A stretch of DNA of 64,000 nt. Source: Dethiosulfatibacter aminovorans DSM 17477. Its GTDB lineage: Bacteria; Bacillota; Clostridia; Tissierellales; Dethiosulfatibacteraceae. Positions 19,945 through 28,251 of this stretch are shown piece by piece. Location of the stretch: NCBI RefSeq assembly GCF_900142005.1, contig NZ_FQZL01000006.1, positions 62,001-126,000 on the forward strand. Direction: 5' to 3'. A program made the translations under genes and the position numbers. Numbering within the stretch: position 1 is the stretch's first letter; each line of letters opens with the position of its first letter. Below the pieces are notes generated by a model. It was not told the origin of the DNA, did no database searches, and saw nothing but the letters and a program-made list of their open reading frames with translations.

Positions 19945-22049
19945 GGAAGAAATTCCATATAAGAACTTATGATGAAAAACTGGTTGCTGAAATTGCAGAT
20001 AATTATCATTTGAACCAGATAACTGCCATTACAATGTATAACAGAAATCTGAAATCAAAGGATAGTATAAATGAATTCTTGAATACTGAATTTCAAGATT
20101 TTAAAAATCCATTTGACATCAAGTTCATGAAAGATGCTGTAGAACTACTTGATAAGCATGCAGATAAAAACAATAAAATATTTGTTTATGGAGATTACGA
20201 TGCTGACGGTGTTACTGCCACCGCTCAGCTTGTTCTTCTTTTAAAAGCAATTGAAGCAAGGTTTGGATATCATCTGCCTGACAGGGAAGCAGATGGATAC
20301 GGACTTAACATGAAGACCGTTGAAGAAATAATAGAAGGCGGTTACAGTTTGCTGATTACACTTGACTGCGGGATATCAAACTATGAAGAAATCAAGAGAG
20401 TTGTTGAAGCAGGAATTGACGTCATAGTAATAGACCATCACAAGTGTCCTGAAAAACTGCCGCCTGCCAATGTACTTATAGATCCTCATATAGATGATAC
20501 GCAGACTTACTATCAGGTTATGTGCGGAGCAGGTCTTGCCTTTAAGTTTGTATCTGCATATGATGAATTCAAAAACCTTGGGATTGAGCTCGACAAATTC
20601 ATTCAGTTGGCTGCAGTAGGAACGGTGGCAGACATAGTGCCTATCAAGGGTGAAAACAGGATAATTGTCAAAAACGGACTCTATGAGATAAACAACAACA
20701 CAATGCTTGGACTAAAAAGTCTGCTGAACGAACTTTCCATCAAAAACAATGACGTCACTTCCAGTACCCTTGGCTATATTATAGGACCAAGAATCAATGC
20801 TGCAGGAAGAGTGGACGATGCAGGTCTTGCACTTGAAATGCTTGTTTCCGACGACAGGGACATCGCCGGCAATCTGGCTGTCAAAATAAACGGGCTGAAT
20901 TCCTACAGGAAGGAGATCGAAAAAAAGATATTCCTTCAGGCAGATATTGGAATACATTCTCAGAAGGCAAGCAACCTTTTGGTGGCAAAGGGGGGAGACT
21001 GGCATGAGGGTGTAATAGGAATAGTAAGTTCAAGAATTACCGAAAAATACTTCAAGCCTTCAATCGTCTTTTCAAGAAACGGGGAGTATTACAAGGGGTC
21101 GGGTAGGAGCATCCCTGCATTCAATCTTTACGAGGCTGTCAAAAAATTTGAGTATCTTACAGTTAAATGCGGCGGTCACAGCCAGGCAATAGGTCTTACT
21201 GTCCATGAGGACAACATAGAGGACTTCATCAATAATATAAAAAGCTATGCCAATGAAAAAATCAGTGATACAGACCTTGTCGAAGAAATAGACATAGATG
21301 CTGTAATAATGAAAAACGATAAAATCAACCTCGATACAGTCAATGAAATACATCTTTTGGAACCATTTGGTCTCGAAAATGAACAACCTGTGTTCTTGAT
21401 AGACGGATATGAAGTTGTTAGCCACAGATATATAGGAGCCGAAGGAAATCACCTCAAGGCAAATATAAAAATCGGTGACAATGTATTGGATGTCATCAAG
21501 TTCAATATTGAGGAAAATGAGAAGAAGGAATTCCAGAGTCTCAACCCGGCAATCGGAAACTTGAACATTAACACCTTCAACGGAAGATCCAGCGTACAGT
21601 TCAACATCATCAACTTCACCGGGAATTATTTCGAAAACATCAAGGTTGATTTTCTAAAAAAAGTATCAGCTATGGAAATTGGATATGGTTCTATTGATAT
21701 GCCGGAAGTGGCATTCATTACAGAAGAGGATCTTGAATCTCTGGAATCAGGAAATCTTAACGGGAAAACCACTTCAAAGGTAGAATTTGCAAGGAAACAT
21801 TGGGTTCCTTCAACTGAAGAGGAAGAAATAATCAGTGCTGTCCTGAATAAAAACAACAGCAGCGTGTTTAAATTTGACATAAACAGGCTTGTCAATTATA
21901 TAAACAAACTTTATAATATAGTAATCAATGAAGAAAAGATAATTTCTACAATCATAATTCTGCAACGTAAGGGATTGATTGATTTTAAACTGAAAAGCAA
22001 TATTGTGTATGTAAAATATTTAAATCAGGGAGAAAAAAATGAATTATAA
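19941..22049 (+). CDS. recJ: Single-stranded-DNA-specific exonuclease RecJ
   Basis: RecJ degrades single strands 5' to 3' in recombination and repair. The 702-residue protein has the DHH-family motifs [20 protein letters not shown] and VIDHHKCPE, then DHHA1 with [11 protein letters not shown] and an OB fold; about 130 extra C-terminal residues follow, as in Firmicute RecJ. TTG is the start, overlapping the upstream stop (TTGA) with GAGGAG eleven bases upstream. Confidence 0.93.
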   Translation: MRKKFHIRTYDEKLVAEIADNYHLNQITAITMYNRNLKSKDSINEFLNTEFQDFKNPFDIKFMKDAVELLDKHADKNNKIFVYGDYDADGVTATAQLVLLLKAIEARFGYHLPDREADGYGLNMKTVEEIIEGGYSLLITLDCGISNYEEIKRVVEAGIDVIVIDHHKCPEKLPPANVLIDPHIDDTQTYYQVMCGAGLAFKFVSAYDEFKNLGIELDKFIQLAAVGTVADIVPIKGENRIIVKNGLYEINNNTMLGLKSLLNELSIKNNDVTSSTLGYIIGPRINAAGRVDDAGLALEMLVSDDRDIAGNLAVKINGLNSYRKEIEKKIFLQADIGIHSQKASNLLVAKGGDWHEGVIGIVSSRITEKYFKPSIVFSRNGEYYKGSGRSIPAFNLYEAVKKFEYLTVKCGGHSQAIGLTVHEDNIEDFINNIKSYANEKISDTDLVEEIDIDAVIMKNDKINLDTVNEIHLLEPFGLENEQPVFLIDGYEVVSHRYIGAEGNHLKANIKIGDNVLDVIKFNIEENEKKEFQSLNPAIGNLNINTFNGRSSVQFNIINFTGNYFENIKVDFLKKVSAMEIGYGSIDMPEVAFITEEDLESLESGNLNGKTTSKVEFARKHWVPSTEEEEIISAVLNKNNSSVFKFDINRLVNYINKLYNIVINEEKIISTIIILQRKGLIDFKLKSNIVYVKYLNQGEKNEL

Positions 22050-22551
22050 AGATAAGATTAGAGAGATCGAAAATTTTCCGGAAGAAGGAATAAGCTTCAA
22101 GGATATTACAACTGTTCTTAAGGATCCAAAATATCTTAAGGAAACAATCGACGAACTTACGGATTATTTTTCTGATGTTGATGTAGATATAGTAGTAGGT
22201 CCCGAATCCAGAGGATTCATTTTTGCCACTCCGGTAGCATACAATCTGGGGGCAGGCTTTGTTCCTGTTAGAAAACCAGGGAAGCTGCCTGCAGAAGTTG
22301 AAAAATTTGAATACGACCTTGAATACGGCAAGGATGCACTTGAAATTCATGTAGATGCAATTATGGATGGCATGAAGGTTCTTATAATTGACGACCTTCT
22401 GGCAACCGGAGGAACCATCAGCGCTACTGCCAAGCTTGTAGAGAAGCTTGGTGGAGAGGTTGTTGGCCTTGGCTTTTTTATTGAACTTGTAGACCTCAAT
22501 GGAAGGGACAAACTTGATAAATACAATGTTAAATCCATAGTGAAATACTAA
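22039..22551 (+). CDS. apt: Adenine phosphoribosyltransferase
   Basis: This enzyme salvages adenine to AMP with PRPP. In 170 residues it has the family start [13 protein letters not shown], the base-binding [10 protein letters not shown], and the PRPP motif [13 protein letters not shown]. It overlaps recJ by 11 bases and is preceded by GGGAGA. Length is standard. Confidence 0.96.
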   Translation: MNYKDKIREIENFPEEGISFKDITTVLKDPKYLKETIDELTDYFSDVDVDIVVGPESRGFIFATPVAYNLGAGFVPVRKPGKLPAEVEKFEYDLEYGKDALEIHVDAIMDGMKVLIIDDLLATGGTISATAKLVEKLGGEVVGLGFFIELVDLNGRDKLDKYNVKSIVKY

Positions 22552-22574
22552 AGGTTGGTTTATCCAGCCTTTTC
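22550..22574 (+). terminator. Possible weak terminator after apt
   Basis: AAAGGTTGG and CCAGCCTTT pair over 9 bp (one G-U) from the apt stop codon onward, followed by TTCT. The T tract is short, so partial readthrough to relA is likely. Confidence 0.4.
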
Positions 22575-22597
22575 TAAATATTGGTGGTGTAATTTTC

Positions 22598-24745
22598 ATG
22601 GAAAAACTTATAAAGAATATTTTGGAATACAATCCAAAGGCAGATATTGAACTAATAAAAAAGGCATATAATTATTCAAAAAAGCTTCATGATGACGCTC
22701 CTTTAAGATTGTCCGGAGAAGCTTTCTTTATCCATCCATATCTTGTTGCTACAATTCTTACGGAACTTAACATGGATGTGGATACCATAGCTGCAGGCTT
22801 GCTTCATGATACCATTGAAGATACCATTGCAACCTATGACGACATAAAAAATGAATTCAGCGAAGACATAGCCAATCTGGTAGATGGTGTTACAAAGCTC
22901 AGCAAGGTGAAATACAAGTCCAAGGAAGAAAGGCAGGCGGAAAGTTTAAGAAAAATGGTAATTGCCATGTCCAAGGACATCAGGGTAATAATCATAAAGC
23001 TTGCCGACAGGTTGCACAACCTCAGAACCCTTGAGTATATGTCTGTTGAAAAACAAAAGGAAAAAGCTATGGAAACATTGGAGATATATGCTCCAATAGC
23101 AAACAGGCTTGGTATGGCATCCATAAAATGGGAGCTTGAAGACCTGTCCCTCAAATACATAGACCCTGAAGGATTTGAAGACGTAAGGAAAAGGATAAAA
23201 GAAAAAAGAAAAGACAGGGAAGAATATATTGAAAGCATCATGAACATCCTCAGGGAAAAGATTGAGGAAGCCCATATTGAATTCGAATTAAGCGGCAGGC
23301 CCAAGAGTATCTACAGCATCTACAAAAAAATGTACCACAAGAACAAGATATTCGAGGAAATTTATGATATCACAGCCATAAGGATAATCGTCCATAGCGT
23401 CAAGGACTGCTACGGAGTACTGGGTGTCGCCCATACCCTGTGGAAGCCCCTGCCCGGAAGGTTCAAGGATTATATAGCCATGCCCAAGCCTAACATGTAC
23501 CAGTCCCTTCATACCACGGTTATCGGCCCCAATGGGGAGCCCTTCGAAATCCAGATCCGGACTCTTGAAATGCACAAGACGGCCGAATATGGTATTGCCG
23601 CCCACTGGAAGTACAAGGAAGGAATCAAAACCGACAACTTTGAAGACAAGCTAAACTGGCTTAGACACATGCTTGACTGGCAAAAGGATACCAATGATCC
23701 CAGGGAATTCATGGAATCCCTTAAAATCGACCTTTATACGGACGAGGTTTTTGTTTTTACGCCCAATGGCGATGTAATTAACCTCCCCATAGGATCGACC
23801 CCAATAGACTTTGCATACAGGGTCCATTCAGCCGTAGGAAACAAGTGCATAGGGGCAAAAGTCAATGGACGCATAGTACCCCTTGACTATAAGCTGAAAA
23901 ACGGCAACCAGGTGGAAATAATCACTTCTGCAAGCAGTAACGGTCCCAGCAGGGACTGGCTGAAGATTGTGAAAAGCAGTCAGGCAAGAAGCAAGATCAG
24001 AAAGTATTTCAAGGACAAGGAAAGAGGCACGGACATCGAACATGGAAAGGATGCCATTGAAAAGGAAGTAAAGAAGCAGGGATTCAAGCTCACTGAACTT
24101 CTCAAGGAAAAATGGCTGCTGGAAGTTGTTGAAAAGATGAATCTCAAGACTCTTGACAACCTTTATGCTGCAGTAGGCCACAGGACGATCACCGAGCTTC
24201 AGGTAGTCATGAAGCTGATTACCAAATACAAGGCAGTAAACAAGGACAAGTTCGAGGAAAAAATCAAGGAAGTCGAAACTGTCAGGAAGTCCAAGGCACC
24301 AACATCCGGAGTCATCATAAAAGGACTTGACAATATAAAGGTAAGATTTTCAAAATGCTGCAGTCCGGTTCCCGGAGATGAAATAGTGGGATACATCACC
24401 AGAGGCCGTGGAGTATCAGTGCACAGGGCGGACTGTACCAATATTTCCGCTGCAGACAAGGATGCCAGGTTCATAGAGGTTGAATGGGACAACAGCAAGT
24501 CCATCAGCTTTACTGCAGAGCTTCAGATTGAGGCTGTCGACAGGCCGGGACTTCTCCAGGATATTACAGGTGCATATACCGAATTCAAGGTTAATGCCAC
24601 CCATCTTAATCTTAGGGTTAACAAGGATAAGATTGCAGTTATGAACATTACTTTTGAAATCAAGGAATCAAGGGAACTGAATGATCTGATCAAGAAATTC
24701 AAAAGGATTGACGGAGTAATCGACGTATACAGGTACAAGAAATAA
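22598..24745 (+). CDS. relA: Bifunctional (p)ppGpp synthetase/hydrolase RelA/Spo
   Basis: The enzyme makes and degrades (p)ppGpp in response to starvation. In 715 residues there is the HD hydrolase domain (GLLHDTIEDT, RLHNLRTLEYM), the synthetase domain (GRPKSIYSIYKKM, FKDYIAMPKPNMYQSLHTTV), a TGS domain (VFVFTPNGDVINLPIGSTP), a zinc-finger/helical part (KCCSPVPGDEIVGYITRG) and a C-terminal ACT domain. The intact HD residues suggest both activities. The recJ-apt-relA-dtd order is conserved in Clostridia. Confidence 0.95.
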   Translation: MEKLIKNILEYNPKADIELIKKAYNYSKKLHDDAPLRLSGEAFFIHPYLVATILTELNMDVDTIAAGLLHDTIEDTIATYDDIKNEFSEDIANLVDGVTKLSKVKYKSKEERQAESLRKMVIAMSKDIRVIIIKLADRLHNLRTLEYMSVEKQKEKAMETLEIYAPIANRLGMASIKWELEDLSLKYIDPEGFEDVRKRIKEKRKDREEYIESIMNILREKIEEAHIEFELSGRPKSIYSIYKKMYHKNKIFEEIYDITAIRIIVHSVKDCYGVLGVAHTLWKPLPGRFKDYIAMPKPNMYQSLHTTVIGPNGEPFEIQIRTLEMHKTAEYGIAAHWKYKEGIKTDNFEDKLNWLRHMLDWQKDTNDPREFMESLKIDLYTDEVFVFTPNGDVINLPIGSTPIDFAYRVHSAVGNKCIGAKVNGRIVPLDYKLKNGNQVEIITSASSNGPSRDWLKIVKSSQARSKIRKYFKDKERGTDIEHGKDAIEKEVKKQGFKLTELLKEKWLLEVVEKMNLKTLDNLYAAVGHRTITELQVVMKLITKYKAVNKDKFEEKIKEVETVRKSKAPTSGVIIKGLDNIKVRFSKCCSPVPGDEIVGYITRGRGVSVHRADCTNISAADKDARFIEVEWDNSKSISFTAELQIEAVDRPGLLQDITGAYTEFKVNATHLNLRVNKDKIAVMNITFEIKESRELNDLIKKFKRIDGVIDVYRYKK

Positions 24746-24760
24746 GGAGCACATAAAATT

Positions 24761-25210
24761 ATGAGAGCAGTAATACAGAGAGTGAAAGAAGCAGAAGTAC
24801 GGGTTGATGATTCTGTAACAGGAAAGATCAACAAGGGACTTCTTGTTTTCCTGGGAGTTGCCGAAGACGATACTGACAAGGATTTGTCTTACATGATAGA
24901 CAAATCTTTAAATCTTAGAATCTTTGAAGACGATCAGGGGAAAATGAATCTAAGTCTAAAAGACATAGAAGGAGAAATGCTTGTCATTTCCCAGTTCACA
25001 ATAATGGGAGATGCAAGAAAAGGAAGAAGGCCAAGTTTTACAGGTGCGGGAAACCCTGTAAAGGCAGAAGCATATTACAATGAATTTATTGAGCAGATTA
25101 AATGTACAGACATCAAGGTGGAATCAGGAGTATTTGCAGCAGATATGGATATTGAGCTGATCAACGACGGACCTGTAACCATATTGCTTGACAGTACCAA
25201 GCTGCTGTAA
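24761..25210 (+). CDS. dtd: D-aminoacyl-tRNA deacylase
   Basis: The enzyme frees tRNA from wrongly attached D-amino acids and glycine. The 149-residue protein has the hallmark MRAVIQRVKEAEVRV, the active-site stretch LVISQFTIMGDARKGRRPSF, and the Gly-cisPro-type motif in VNDG-like position (LINDGPVTILLD). It follows relA after 15 bases with AAGGAG. Confidence 0.95.
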   Translation: MRAVIQRVKEAEVRVDDSVTGKINKGLLVFLGVAEDDTDKDLSYMIDKSLNLRIFEDDQGKMNLSLKDIEGEMLVISQFTIMGDARKGRRPSFTGAGNPVKAEAYYNEFIEQIKCTDIKVESGVFAADMDIELINDGPVTILLDSTKLL

Positions 25211-25211
25211 A

Positions 25212-25284
25212 ACCGTTTATATTTCAAATAACACATGAATTAACACAAAATAAGGAAGCTTTAAGCAAACACAAGTTTCGTACT
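25212..25284 (+). repeat. Broken pieces of family A repeats
   Basis: CGTTTATATTTCAAATAACA and the following CATGAATTAAC (25215-25245) are identical over 31 bases to the 3' half of copy A3. ACAAGTTTCGTACT (25271-25284) matches the 5' strand of copy A1. The first is a half copy. The second may be the left end of another A copy interrupted by the B1 element. Confidence 0.6.
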
Positions 25285-25290
25285 TGTTAA

Positions 25291-25424
25291 TCAAGAAAGC
25301 AGCTGCGCTGCGTTAACCGTGTTCACGCTTCATGTGAACACGGTTATTAAGAGGTCTGAGAAATTATCCTTATGCGTGTAATACCAATGTTTTAAGGGAT
25401 TACACATTTTTGAATTTCTTAGAC
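25291..25424 (+). repeat. Structured intergenic repeat family B, copy B1
   Basis: It opens with a 26-base box (25291-25316; TCAAGAAAGCAGC, then a GCTGC complement) shared with copy B2. A perfect 12-bp hairpin AACCGTGTTCAC/GTGAACACGGTT follows (25315-25345). Then comes the two-storey hairpin: outer GTCTGAGAAATT/AATTTCTTAGAC (25354-25424), inner GTGTAAT/ATTACAC, loop ACCAATGTTTTAAGGG. The outer and inner stems differ from B2 by compensating changes at constant total length (71 bases). Confidence 0.8.
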
Positions 25425-25447
25425 TATGACAAGTCATATCGCATTGA

Positions 25448-25500
25448 AGCGTTGCGATATTCCTGTTTAATAAATAAATTTGACTAAAGTTGTGATAATC
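25448..25500 (+). repeat. Decayed 3' part of a family A repeat
   Basis: ATATCGCA/TGCGATAT (starting at 25437) forms a hairpin whose loop holds TTGAAGCGT, matching the A3 loop. ACTAAAGTTGTGATA downstream resembles the A right end. Together with 25271-25284 it could be one A copy split by B1. Confidence 0.45.
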
Positions 25501-25512
25501 AAAAATAATGAT

Positions 25513-25624
25513 GTTTTATCTCACAACAAGTTTCATGCTAATTCATGCAACATTTGAAATACAATTGAAGCGTTTATATTTCAAATAACACATGAATTAA
25601 CTCAACTAAGTTGTGATATAAAAC
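25513..25624 (+). repeat. Structured intergenic repeat family A, copy A3 (before metallo-hydrolase)
   Basis: Outer stem GTTTTATCTCACAAC/GTTGTGATATAAAAC, middle stem TAATTCATG/CATGAATTA, inner stem ATTTGAAATA/TATTTCAAAT, loop CAATTGAAGCGTTTA. The middle and inner stems differ from A1 yet remain perfectly paired. It ends at CTAGGAGG, the ribosome-binding site of the next gene. Confidence 0.8.
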
Positions 25625-25637
25625 TAGGAGGAAAAAA

Positions 25638-26258
25638 ATGATACTGGAAAATATAGTAGTTGGAAGCTACATGGTAAACTGTTATCTTACAGGTGATTCG
25701 GATACTAAGGAAATAATAATCATAGACCCGGGGTTCAATCCGGAACAGATAATTGATGCAATAGAGGGAAAGGGCTTCACTCCCGTAGGAATAGTACTTA
25801 CACATGGTCATGGCGACCATATTGGAGCAGTGGAGGAATTGATTGCCAAATACGAGGTTCCTCTGTATATACACAAGTTTGATGATGAACTTATAAAAGG
25901 CGGAGCAAGCAGTTTTACGAAAATGATGTTCGGAAGGGATATAATACTCAAGGCTGACAAGTTCCTGTCAGAAGGGGATATTGTTACTGCAGGTAAAATG
26001 GAATACAAGGTGCTTCATACTCCCGGACATACTCCAGGCGGCATCTGTCTTGTTTGCGAAGATGCAATATTCTCCGGGGACACTCTTTTCAGGGGAAGCA
26101 TAGGAAGAACTGACTTTCCGGGAGGTTCATACGATCAGATCATCAATTCCATCAAGACGAAGCTTCTTGATTATCCGGACGAGACAAAGGTCTACCCTGG
26201 ACACAACAGTTCATCTACCATAGGGTATGAAAAGAAAAACAATCCGTTTCTTAGATAA
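25638..26258 (+). CDS. Metallo-beta-lactamase-fold hydrolase (glyoxalase II-like)
   Basis: A 206-residue soluble enzyme with the metal-binding motif THGHGDHIG (HxHxDH), further ligands in HTPGHTPGG and FSGDTLFRGSIGRTD, and the terminal VYPGHNSSSTIG. This short version resembles YcbL/GloB-like thioester hydrolases, but the natural substrate is not predictable. Its stop overlaps the start of hemZ (TAATG). The gene's ribosome-binding site is provided by repeat A3. Confidence 0.85.
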   Translation: MILENIVVGSYMVNCYLTGDSDTKEIIIIDPGFNPEQIIDAIEGKGFTPVGIVLTHGHGDHIGAVEELIAKYEVPLYIHKFDDELIKGGASSFTKMMFGRDIILKADKFLSEGDIVTAGKMEYKVLHTPGHTPGGICLVCEDAIFSGDTLFRGSIGRTDFPGGSYDQIINSIKTKLLDYPDETKVYPGHNSSSTIGYEKKNNPFLR

Positions 26259-27760
26259 TGATTAATGTTACTATAAACAGCCATAAATATTCAGACAGCA
26301 TTTTTAACACCGTAAGAATATTTGACAAGGTCCATAAAATCAGCATAAACAAAAAGGACTTTGAAGCTGACAAAGACAATTTGGATGATAATGATACCAT
26401 CATAGATATAGATATCAACCTGGATATGGAATGCACGGCAGTTTCTAGACTTGCTGTGGATTCCGTCTTTGTATGTGAAGAAGGTACTTCATTGGAAGAT
26501 CTTGAATTCCTTAACAAGGAAAACAATAAGAATATCCAGGTACTGTTGAGGCACAATCTTTATAGACTGCTTTCACGATACTATGAAACGACATATTCAT
26601 ATGGGATACTGACAGGAGTAAGACCTGTAAAAATCATCAGGATTGCAGCAGGGAACGGATACGATAGACGTTATATCGCCCGTGTATTGAAAGAGACCTT
26701 TCTTCTGAAGGAAAACACCATAGAAAATCTTTTCAGGGTGTATGAAACAGAGAGCAAGCTTTTGGCAAAGAATAAAACAAATGCCAGCCTTTATATAGGC
26801 ATTCCTTTCTGTCCTACAAAATGCAATTACTGTTCCTTCACATCATATGTGGGGAAAAGCGAAGAAGAAATAGAAAACTATATAGATATATTAATTGAAG
26901 AAATCAAGCAAAACGCTGATATATCAGAAGAGTTCGACCTTGATGTCCAGAGCATCTACATAGGTGGAGGGACACCGGGAATACTAAATGATAAAATGAC
27001 ATACAAACTCCTGGAAAGCATTAGAAAAAACTTCAAAATCAAAGACGGTCTTGAATTTACCATGGAATCGGGCAGACCGAAAACCATAACAAATGAAAAG
27101 CTGAAAATAATGAAGGACATGGGAGTAAACAGGATAAGCATCAATCCTCAGACTATGAACAATGATACCTTGAAGCTTGTAAACAGGGATCATACAGCAG
27201 AGGATATTATGGAAGCCTTTGATATTGCAAGGGCTGCAGGATTTGAAACAATAAATGCAGATTTCATAATAGGCCTCCCCGGAGAGGGTATGGAAGATGC
27301 ATACAGGAATATTGACTTCATAAAAGACTATCGACCGGAAAATGTGACGGTCCACAATCTGGCTGTAAAAAGAGGTTCATATTACCATAATAAAAATTAC
27401 GTAAACCAGCGATTTGAAAAAGTACTTGATGAAATAAATGAACTATACAAGAGAAGTCTTGAGGACTTGGGAATGAATATCTACTATCTTTACAGACAGA
27501 AAAACATAAGAAACAATGCTGATAATTTCGGATACACCTGCAGGGGCCATGAATCCATTTACAATATTAACATCATTGAGGAGATTCAGACAATTCTTGC
27601 CATGGGCGCAGGCTCCGCATCGAAGATAGTGGATCCCTACAAAAACAAAATCCACAGGGTGGGGAACAACAAGGATTTAAAGACATACAGTGAAAAACTC
27701 GAACAGGTCTATTTGTTAAAGAAAAAATTAATTTCACAAATATTGACAGACACTCAATAA
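26258..27760 (+). CDS. hemZ: Coproporphyrinogen dehydrogenase-like radical SAM protein HemZ
   Basis: A 500-residue oxygen-independent coproporphyrinogen III oxidase family member. Radical SAM ligands are in PFCPTKCNYCSF, with GGGTPG and the HemN-type IGLPGEGMEDA later; an N-terminal domain of about 150 residues is typical of HemZ. Whether the organism makes heme cannot be judged here, as no other heme genes are in view, and some HemN relatives act as HemW or in other roles. Start overlaps the previous stop by one base. Confidence 0.85.
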   Translation: MINVTINSHKYSDSIFNTVRIFDKVHKISINKKDFEADKDNLDDNDTIIDIDINLDMECTAVSRLAVDSVFVCEEGTSLEDLEFLNKENNKNIQVLLRHNLYRLLSRYYETTYSYGILTGVRPVKIIRIAAGNGYDRRYIARVLKETFLLKENTIENLFRVYETESKLLAKNKTNASLYIGIPFCPTKCNYCSFTSYVGKSEEEIENYIDILIEEIKQNADISEEFDLDVQSIYIGGGTPGILNDKMTYKLLESIRKNFKIKDGLEFTMESGRPKTITNEKLKIMKDMGVNRISINPQTMNNDTLKLVNRDHTAEDIMEAFDIARAAGFETINADFIIGLPGEGMEDAYRNIDFIKDYRPENVTVHNLAVKRGSYYHNKNYVNQRFEKVLDEINELYKRSLEDLGMNIYYLYRQKNIRNNADNFGYTCRGHESIYNINIIEEIQTILAMGAGSASKIVDPYKNKIHRVGNNKDLKTYSEKLEQVYLLKKKLISQILTDTQ

Positions 27761-27771
27761 TATGGTAATTT
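27743..27771 (+). promoter_or_regulatory. Possible promoter for the T-box leader
   Basis: TTGACA (27743-27748), 17-base spacer, then TGG-TAATTT (27766-27771). The -35 lies within the 3' end of hemZ; the -10 is poor. Confidence 0.35.
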
Positions 27772-27789
27772 ACAAGGAAGCAACTACAA

Positions 27790-28005
27790 AATCCAGAGGA
27801 AGAGTAACGATGCGAAGCAATCATAGAAAGCCGGTGTTGATGGAAATCCGGTTTGCAGACCCTTGTGAAGACACCTCCATAACTTTTCTGAGTTATCGAA
27901 AAAAATGGATTCAGTTGTTTTAATGAGCGGGACTTCAACAAGTCCAAATAGGGTGGCACCGCGGGAAATTTCTCGTCCCTTGTTTTTACAGGGACGATTT
28001 TTTTA
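27790..28005 (+). promoter_or_regulatory. T-box leader of aspS (specifier probably GAC, Asp)
   Basis: The leader contains the T-box core AGGGTGGCACCGCGGGAA (27949-27966) that pairs with the acceptor end of uncharged tRNA. Its stem I region has AGAAAGCCGGTG and GAAGACACCT, in which GAC (Asp) is in a position suited to be the specifier codon. The terminator CGTCCCT/AGGGACG plus ATTTTTTT follows at 27974-28005. It should raise aspS expression when tRNA-Asp is uncharged. Clostridia often have hisS in front of aspS; it is absent here. Confidence 0.9.
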
Positions 28006-28010
28006 TTTCT

Positions 28011-28116
28011 GTCATAACTGCGAATGCAGTTATGACGGGCGCAAAGGGGAATATCCGTTAAAGCATAAAACCATTGTACCAAGGGTTTATGCATATAAAA
28101 TTCCCCTGAGCTGCGC
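28011..28116 (+). repeat. Structured intergenic repeat family B, copy B4
   Basis: Perfect 11-bp hairpin GTCATAACTGC-GAAT-GCAGTTATGAC (28011-28036), then the two-storey hairpin: outer AGGGGAAT/ATTCCCCT extended by GCGCA/TGCGC, inner GCATAAA/TTTATGC, loop ACCATTGTACCAAGGG (28070-28085). It begins six bases after the T-box terminator's T tract. The 135 bases between it and aspS are AT-rich and I see nothing else in them. Confidence 0.75.
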
Positions 28117-28251
28117 AAGAGAACAACTTTCATATATTACACTCAATATAATATTAAGCTGTACAAGTATGAAATAACATAAATATATGAGATGTCTGTT
28201 GGATAGAAAACGGCCTATTATTAAAATAAAAAATGATAATCAGGAGGAAAT

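Noticed and set aside
25212-25624. CRISPR array
   Set aside because: The repeated pieces have different lengths, are nested inverted repeats and lack evenly spaced identical repeats with unique spacers.
27905-28177. Plus-strand 90-codon frame over the T-box
   Set aside because: It spans the T-box core, its terminator and repeat B4, so it is not a protein gene.
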